DNA of 64,000 nucleotides, from the NCBI RefSeq assembly GCF_010183535.1, contig NC_071330.1, positions 5,499,717 to 5,563,716 of the forward strand, read 5' to 3'. This DNA is from Caenorhabditis remanei (lineage: Eukaryota > Nematoda > Chromadorea > Rhabditida > Rhabditidae). Numbering within the stretch: position 1 is the stretch's first letter; the number at the start of each line of letters is the position of its first letter. The translations under genes were made by a program, and so were the position numbers. This document shows positions 59,162-64,000 of this stretch, piece by piece. A model generated the notes under the pieces. That model did no database searches and had not been told where the DNA came from. It saw only the letters and a list, made by a program, of their open reading frames with translations.

Positions 59162-59326
59162 ATTTCTCTCAACGCCAATCTTCGTATAAAAATGGGGAGG
59201 AAATCGGAAAGAATCGATGGCGGTTAGAGAGGAGGAGGAGTGGTAGTGAGATGATGACAACTCGATGAAAGTGGGTAGAATTACCCAAGTTCGAGAGTTT
59301 GTGTAAAGACTTAATTACCCAAGTTT

Positions 59327-59426
59327 NNNNNNNNNNNNNNNNNNNNNNNNNNNNNNNNNNNNNNNNNNNNNNNNNNNNNNNNNNNNNNNNNNNNNNNNNN
59401 NNNNNNNNNNNNNNNNNNNNNNNNNN
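59327..59426. other. Assembly gap, exactly 100 N
   Basis: A round 100 N usually marks a gap of unknown size. It falls inside a type I leader-core block on the left and a type II spacer on the right, so the real junction between unit types is not in the sequence. Confidence 0.95.
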
Positions 59427-59477
59427 ACCTCTAATAGAACGGCACCTCTAATAGAACGGCACCTCTAATAGAACGGC
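59427..59477. repeat. 17-bp tandem repeat in the type II spacer (one block per unit)
   Basis: Three copies of ACCTCTAATAGAACGGC, then ACTTAAAATAATTC. Later units have the full left side: CTGTATTAAAACGGC before the repeats (e.g. 60199-60265). This matches the end and internal repeat of the MITE at 5968-6239. Confidence 0.85.
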
Positions 59478-59519
59478 ACTTAAAATAATTCATCCTATGT
59501 CAAATTCAAAAATGCAAAA

Positions 59520-59639
59520 AGCTTACAACATCCAGGGATTCCCAGGCCGTCTCCGATCCAAGTACTAACTGGACTCAACGTTGCTTAACTTGCCAGATCG
59601 GACGGGATGGCGTGCATTCAACGTGATATGGTCGTAAGC
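59520..59639 (-). rRNA. 5S rRNA, type II copy 1, one-base insertion
   Basis: Same sequence as the others except TCCAGGGATTCC (plus strand) in place of TCCAGGATTCC, making it 120 nt. Located 94 bp from the gap, so it may be either a consensus error or a variant edge copy. Confidence 0.85.
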
Positions 59640-59749
59640 ATCTCTACTCACTCCTAATTTCCTACATAATTCCACTCCTCTCAAAAAATCGAAAATTTTT
59701 TGCGAGGCCTCCTTGTCGAAATATAGTGGCGGTCGCGGGGTTCGATTCG

Positions 59750-59764
59750 TGTCGGCTGTTGCCG
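59750..59764 (+). promoter_or_regulatory. Candidate PSE of type II SL1 genes (one per unit)
   Basis: GTGTCGGCTGTTGCC, 33-47 bp upstream of the SL1 start; the matching block of type I units is GTGTCGGCCGCTGCG. Repeats every 788 bp. Confidence 0.55.
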
Positions 59765-59796
59765 TAGCATTACTCGGAGGGCACGCCGAAAGCGTC

Positions 59797-59892
59797 GGTT
59801 TAATTACCCAAGTTTGAGGTAAACATTGAAACTGACCCAAAGAAATTTGGCGTTAGCTATAAATTTTGGAACGTCTCCTTTCGGGGAGACAA
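59797..59892 (+). ncRNA. SL1 RNA, type II (canonical body), copy 1
   Basis: SL1 leader, GT donor, then AAACATTGAAACTGACCC, AAATTTGGCGTTAGC, Sm site AAATTTTGGAA and hairpin GTCTCCTTTCGGGGAGAC. This matches the SL1 RNA I know from C. elegans. Confidence 0.95.
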
Positions 59893-60307
59893 AATAACTA
59901 AAAATATTTGAGAAAAAATGTCGTTGACATTGTTTCCCAGTCGTCTGAAAATCCGAATTGCACTGAACACAGTGTTGGAAACAAAATGGGCAACGTGAAG
60001 CAGTGGAATAATGTTTGATTCACGTTTATTAAAATAAGTTACAGTTTGGAAATGAATAAAATTGAAAAAAGCAAAAAAATTCGTAAATTTTTGATTTTTC
60101 GATTTTTTTTTCTCTGAAAATTTGTGTTTATAAAAATCGCTCTCATTATTCTTGAAATAAAAAATGTTAAATTGAACTAAACAATATACTCTGTAAAAAC
60201 TGTATTAAAACGGCACCTCTAATAGAACGGCACCTCTAATAGAACGGCACCTCTAATAGAACGGCACTTAAAATAATTCATCCTATGTCAAATTCAAAAA
60301 TGCAAAA

Positions 60308-60426
60308 AGCTTACAACATCCAGGATTCCCAGGCCGTCTCCGATCCAAGTACTAACTGGACTCAACGTTGCTTAACTTGCCAGATCGGACGGGATGGCGT
60401 GCATTCAACGTGATATGGTCGTAAGC
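60308..60426 (-). rRNA. 5S rRNA, type II copy 2
   Basis: 119 nt, identical to the type I 5S genes. Confidence 0.95.
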
Positions 60427-60584
60427 ATCTCTACTCACTCCTAATTTCCTACATAAATTCCACTCCTCTCAAAAAATCGAAAATTTTTTGCGAGGCCTCC
60501 TTGTCGAAATATAGTGGCGGTCGCGGGGTTCGATTCGTGTCGGCTGTTGCCGTAGCATTACTCGGAGGGCACGCCGAAAGCGTC

Positions 60585-60680
60585 GGTTTAATTACCCAAG
60601 TTTGAGGTAAACATTGAAACTGACCCAAAGAAATTTGGCGTTAGCTATAAATTTTGGAACGTCTCCTTTCGGGGAGACAA
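60585..60680 (+). ncRNA. SL1 RNA, type II, copy 2
   Basis: Second type II unit, unchanged. Confidence 0.93.
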
Positions 60681-61095
60681 AATAACTAAAAATATTTGAG
60701 AAAAAATGTCGTTGACATTGTTTCCCAGTCGTCTGAAAATCCGAATTGCACTGAACACAGTGTTGGAAACAAAATGGGCAACGTGAAGCAGTGGAATAAT
60801 GTTTGATTCACGTTTATTAAAATAAGTTACAGTTTGGAAATGAATAAAATTGAAAAAAGCAAAAAAATTCGTAAATTTTTGATTTTTCGATTTTTTTTTC
60901 TCTGAAAATTTGTGTTTATAAAAATCGCTCTCATTATTCTTGAAATAAAAAATGTTAAATTGAACTAAACAATATACTCTGTAAAAACTGTATTAAAACG
61001 GCACCTCTAATAGAACGGCACCTCTAATAGAACGGCACCTCTAATAGAACGGCACTTAAAATAATTCATCCTATGTCAAATTCAAAAATGCAAAA

Positions 61096-61214
61096 AGCTT
61101 ACAACATCCAGGATTCCCAGGCCGTCTCCGATCCAAGTACTAACTGGACTCAACGTTGCTTAACTTGCCAGATCGGACGGGATGGCGTGCATTCAACGTG
61201 ATATGGTCGTAAGC
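61096..61214 (-). rRNA. 5S rRNA, type II copy 3
   Basis: Third type II unit. Confidence 0.95.
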
Positions 61215-61372
61215 ATCTCTACTCACTCCTAATTTCCTACATAAATTCCACTCCTCTCAAAAAATCGAAAATTTTTTGCGAGGCCTCCTTGTCGAAATAT
61301 AGTGGCGGTCGCGGGGTTCGATTCGTGTCGGCTGTTGCCGTAGCATTACTCGGAGGGCACGCCGAAAGCGTC

Positions 61373-61468
61373 GGTTTAATTACCCAAGTTTGAGGTAAAC
61401 ATTGAAACTGACCCAAAGAAATTTGGCGTTAGCTATAAATTTTGGAACGTCTCCTTTCGGGGAGACAA
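61373..61468 (+). ncRNA. SL1 RNA, type II, copy 3
   Basis: Third type II unit. Confidence 0.93.
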
Positions 61469-61883
61469 AATAACTAAAAATATTTGAGAAAAAATGTCGT
61501 TGACATTGTTTCCCAGTCGTCTGAAAATCCGAATTGCACTGAACACAGTGTTGGAAACAAAATGGGCAACGTGAAGCAGTGGAATAATGTTTGATTCACG
61601 TTTATTAAAATAAGTTACAGTTTGGAAATGAATAAAATTGAAAAAAGCAAAAAAATTCGTAAATTTTTGATTTTTCGATTTTTTTTTCTCTGAAAATTTG
61701 TGTTTATAAAAATCGCTCTCATTATTCTTGAAATAAAAAATGTTAAATTGAACTAAACAATATACTCTGTAAAAACTGTATTAAAACGGCACCTCTAATA
61801 GAACGGCACCTCTAATAGAACGGCACCTCTAATAGAACGGCACTTAAAATAATTCATCCTATGTCAAATTCAAAAATGCAAAA

Positions 61884-62002
61884 AGCTTACAACATCCAGG
61901 ATTCCCAGGCCGTCTCCGATCCAAGTACTAACTGGACTCAACGTTGCTTAACTTGCCAGATCGGACGGGATGGCGTGCATTCAACGTGATATGGTCGTAA
62001 GC
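61884..62002 (-). rRNA. 5S rRNA, type II copy 4
   Basis: Fourth type II unit. Confidence 0.95.
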
Positions 62003-62160
62003 ATCTCTACTCACTCCTAATTTCCTACATAAATTCCACTCCTCTCAAAAAATCGAAAATTTTTTGCGAGGCCTCCTTGTCGAAATATAGTGGCGGTCGC
62101 GGGGTTCGATTCGTGTCGGCTGTTGCCGTAGCATTACTCGGAGGGCACGCCGAAAGCGTC

Positions 62161-62256
62161 GGTTTAATTACCCAAGTTTGAGGTAAACATTGAAACTGAC
62201 CCAAAGAAATTTGGCGTTAGCTATAAATTTTGGAACGTCTCCTTTCGGGGAGACAA
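62161..62256 (+). ncRNA. SL1 RNA, type II, copy 4
   Basis: Fourth type II unit. Confidence 0.93.
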
Positions 62257-62671
62257 AATAACTAAAAATATTTGAGAAAAAATGTCGTTGACATTGTTTC
62301 CCAGTCGTCTGAAAATCCGAATTGCACTGAACACAGTGTTGGAAACAAAATGGGCAACGTGAAGCAGTGGAATAATGTTTGATTCACGTTTATTAAAATA
62401 AGTTACAGTTTGGAAATGAATAAAATTGAAAAAAGCAAAAAAATTCGTAAATTTTTGATTTTTCGATTTTTTTTTCTCTGAAAATTTGTGTTTATAAAAA
62501 TCGCTCTCATTATTCTTGAAATAAAAAATGTTAAATTGAACTAAACAATATACTCTGTAAAAACTGTATTAAAACGGCACCTCTAATAGAACGGCACCTC
62601 TAATAGAACGGCACCTCTAATAGAACGGCACTTAAAATAATTCATCCTATGTCAAATTCAAAAATGCAAAA

Positions 62672-62790
62672 AGCTTACAACATCCAGGATTCCCAGGCCG
62701 TCTCCGATCCAAGTACTAACTGGACTCAACGTTGCTTAACTTGCCAGATCGGACGGGATGGCGTGCATTCAACGTGATATGGTCGTAAGC
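62672..62790 (-). rRNA. 5S rRNA, type II copy 5
   Basis: Fifth type II unit. Confidence 0.95.
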
Positions 62791-62948
62791 ATCTCTACTC
62801 ACTCCTAATTTCCTACATAAATTCCACTCCTCTCAAAAAATCGAAAATTTTTTGCGAGGCCTCCTTGTCGAAATATAGTGGCGGTCGCGGGGTTCGATTC
62901 GTGTCGGCTGTTGCCGTAGCATTACTCGGAGGGCACGCCGAAAGCGTC

Positions 62949-63044
62949 GGTTTAATTACCCAAGTTTGAGGTAAACATTGAAACTGACCCAAAGAAATTT
63001 GGCGTTAGCTATAAATTTTGGAACGTCTCCTTTCGGGGAGACAA
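62949..63044 (+). ncRNA. SL1 RNA, type II, copy 5
   Basis: Fifth type II unit. Confidence 0.93.
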
Positions 63045-63459
63045 AATAACTAAAAATATTTGAGAAAAAATGTCGTTGACATTGTTTCCCAGTCGTCTGA
63101 AAATCCGAATTGCACTGAACACAGTGTTGGAAACAAAATGGGCAACGTGAAGCAGTGGAATAATGTTTGATTCACGTTTATTAAAATAAGTTACAGTTTG
63201 GAAATGAATAAAATTGAAAAAAGCAAAAAAATTCGTAAATTTTTGATTTTTCGATTTTTTTTTCTCTGAAAATTTGTGTTTATAAAAATCGCTCTCATTA
63301 TTCTTGAAATAAAAAATGTTAAATTGAACTAAACAATATACTCTGTAAAAACTGTATTAAAACGGCACCTCTAATAGAACGGCACCTCTAATAGAACGGC
63401 ACCTCTAATAGAACGGCACTTAAAATAATTCATCCTATGTCAAATTCAAAAATGCAAAA

Positions 63460-63578
63460 AGCTTACAACATCCAGGATTCCCAGGCCGTCTCCGATCCAA
63501 GTACTAACTGGACTCAACGTTGCTTAACTTGCCAGATCGGACGGGATGGCGTGCATTCAACGTGATATGGTCGTAAGC
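63460..63578 (-). rRNA. 5S rRNA, type II copy 6
   Basis: Sixth type II unit. Confidence 0.95.
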
Positions 63579-63736
63579 ATCTCTACTCACTCCTAATTTC
63601 CTACATAAATTCCACTCCTCTCAAAAAATCGAAAATTTTTTGCGAGGCCTCCTTGTCGAAATATAGTGGCGGTCGCGGGGTTCGATTCGTGTCGGCTGTT
63701 GCCGTAGCATTACTCGGAGGGCACGCCGAAAGCGTC

Positions 63737-63832
63737 GGTTTAATTACCCAAGTTTGAGGTAAACATTGAAACTGACCCAAAGAAATTTGGCGTTAGCTAT
63801 AAATTTTGGAACGTCTCCTTTCGGGGAGACAA
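63737..63832 (+). ncRNA. SL1 RNA, type II, copy 6
   Basis: Sixth type II unit; the window ends 168 bp later inside the spacer. Confidence 0.93.
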
Positions 63833-64000
63833 AATAACTAAAAATATTTGAGAAAAAATGTCGTTGACATTGTTTCCCAGTCGTCTGAAAATCCGAATTG
63901 CACTGAACACAGTGTTGGAAACAAAATGGGCAACGTGAAGCAGTGGAATAATGTTTGATTCACGTTTATTAAAATAAGTTACAGTTTGGAAATGAATAAA

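Larger units (their letters stand above)
46449..59326. repeat. Tandem 925-bp 5S/SL1 units (type I), 13.9 copies
   Basis: The landmark ATAGGTAATTTTGGG recurs exactly every 925 bp from 46449 (47374, 48299, 49224...). Each unit has an SL1 RNA gene (plus), an about 350-bp AT-rich spacer, a 5S gene (minus), then about 240 bp with four SL1-leader-like cores. I saw no differences between copies. The opposite orientation of 5S and SL1 is the known Caenorhabditis arrangement. The array runs into an assembly gap inside the 14th unit. Confidence 0.95.
59427..64000. repeat. Tandem 788-bp 5S/SL1 units (type II), about 5.8 copies
   Basis: The 5S start recurs at 59521, then 60309, 61097, 61885, 62673, 63461 (788-bp period). 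The order of genes is the same as type I, but spacers differ almost completely. Shared parts are the 5S gene, the SL1 leader plus Sm half, and a weak match around the PSE. Each unit includes three 17-bp ACCTCTAATAGAACGGC repeats. The first copy differs slightly from the others: one extra G in 5S and one A fewer in ACATAATTCC. Confidence 0.95.

Noticed and set aside
59565..59840. 91-aa minus-strand ORF in the 5S/SL1 unit
   Set aside because: Overlaps the 5S rRNA gene and exists only because of the single-base insertion in this first copy; absent from the other units.

Overview
The window is nuclear DNA from a nematode, almost certainly a Caenorhabditis of the Elegans supergroup. Three things point to this: tandem 5S rRNA/SL1 spliced-leader RNA units on opposite strands, small genes with 45-50 bp introns ending in TTTTCAG, and families expanded in these worms (SPK-domain genes; F-box genes with an N-terminal Mos1-type HTH_48 domain and a C-terminal FTH/DUF38 domain). 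No bacterial, CRISPR or phage features were seen.

Layout. 1-1080: broken 3' part of a repetitive zinc-finger-like ORF, followed by a 745-bp inverted-repeat element with a 9-bp target duplication. 2130-6472: an intact two-SPK-domain gene (381 aa) and a second, 5'-truncated copy killed by a TA-flanked MITE. 6641-10636: truncated minus-strand copy (X') of an unrecognised basic/acidic-tract gene; its introns hold nested palindromic elements and a tRNA-like sequence. 10958-18362: a third SPK copy, interrupted by a 4.3-kb insertion (Helitron-like, with a 21-copy 119/120-bp minisatellite) and a 1.1-kb foldback element. 18772-23728: two plus-strand HTH_48/F-box/FTH genes, the first broken by a 1.6-kb TTAA-flanked foldback. 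24012-24496: a small membrane protein with a C-terminal four-cysteine motif. 24804-28975: the full copy of gene X (577 aa). 29298-37897: two minus-strand F-box genes that read as multi-module proteins, one with four F-box-FTH modules (1446 aa) and one with two (738 aa). 38153-42630: inverted, apparently intact copies of the two plus-strand F-box genes. 43040-44817: an intact SPK gene (367 aa). 44818-46448: repeats, no gene. 46449-59326: 13.9 copies of a 925-bp 5S/SL1 unit. 59327-59426: assembly gap of exactly 100 N. 59427-64000: 5.8 copies of a different 788-bp 5S/SL1 unit.

The region is built from inverted duplications. The block SPK <- divergent promoter -> F-box C -> F-box D at 10.96-23.73 kb recurs inverted at 38.15-44.82 kb, and gene X recurs inverted as X'. 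Many MITEs sit in one copy and are absent from the paralogous site, which gives clean target-site evidence. The F-box proteins would be expected to act as SCF ubiquitin-ligase substrate adaptors. The SPK proteins are of unknown nuclear function. The 5S array supplies ribosomal RNA and the SL1 genes supply the trans-spliced leader.

The strongest candidates for something undescribed are the concatenated F-box-FTH genes, whose modules join in frame across every intron (in one case inside a single exon), and the 5S/SL1 array. The array has two unit types with different SL1 RNA bodies, four extra SL1-leader cores per type I unit, and a MITE-derived repeat in the type II spacer. Gene models were built by hand from splice signals, frame and paralogue comparison; no database search was possible.
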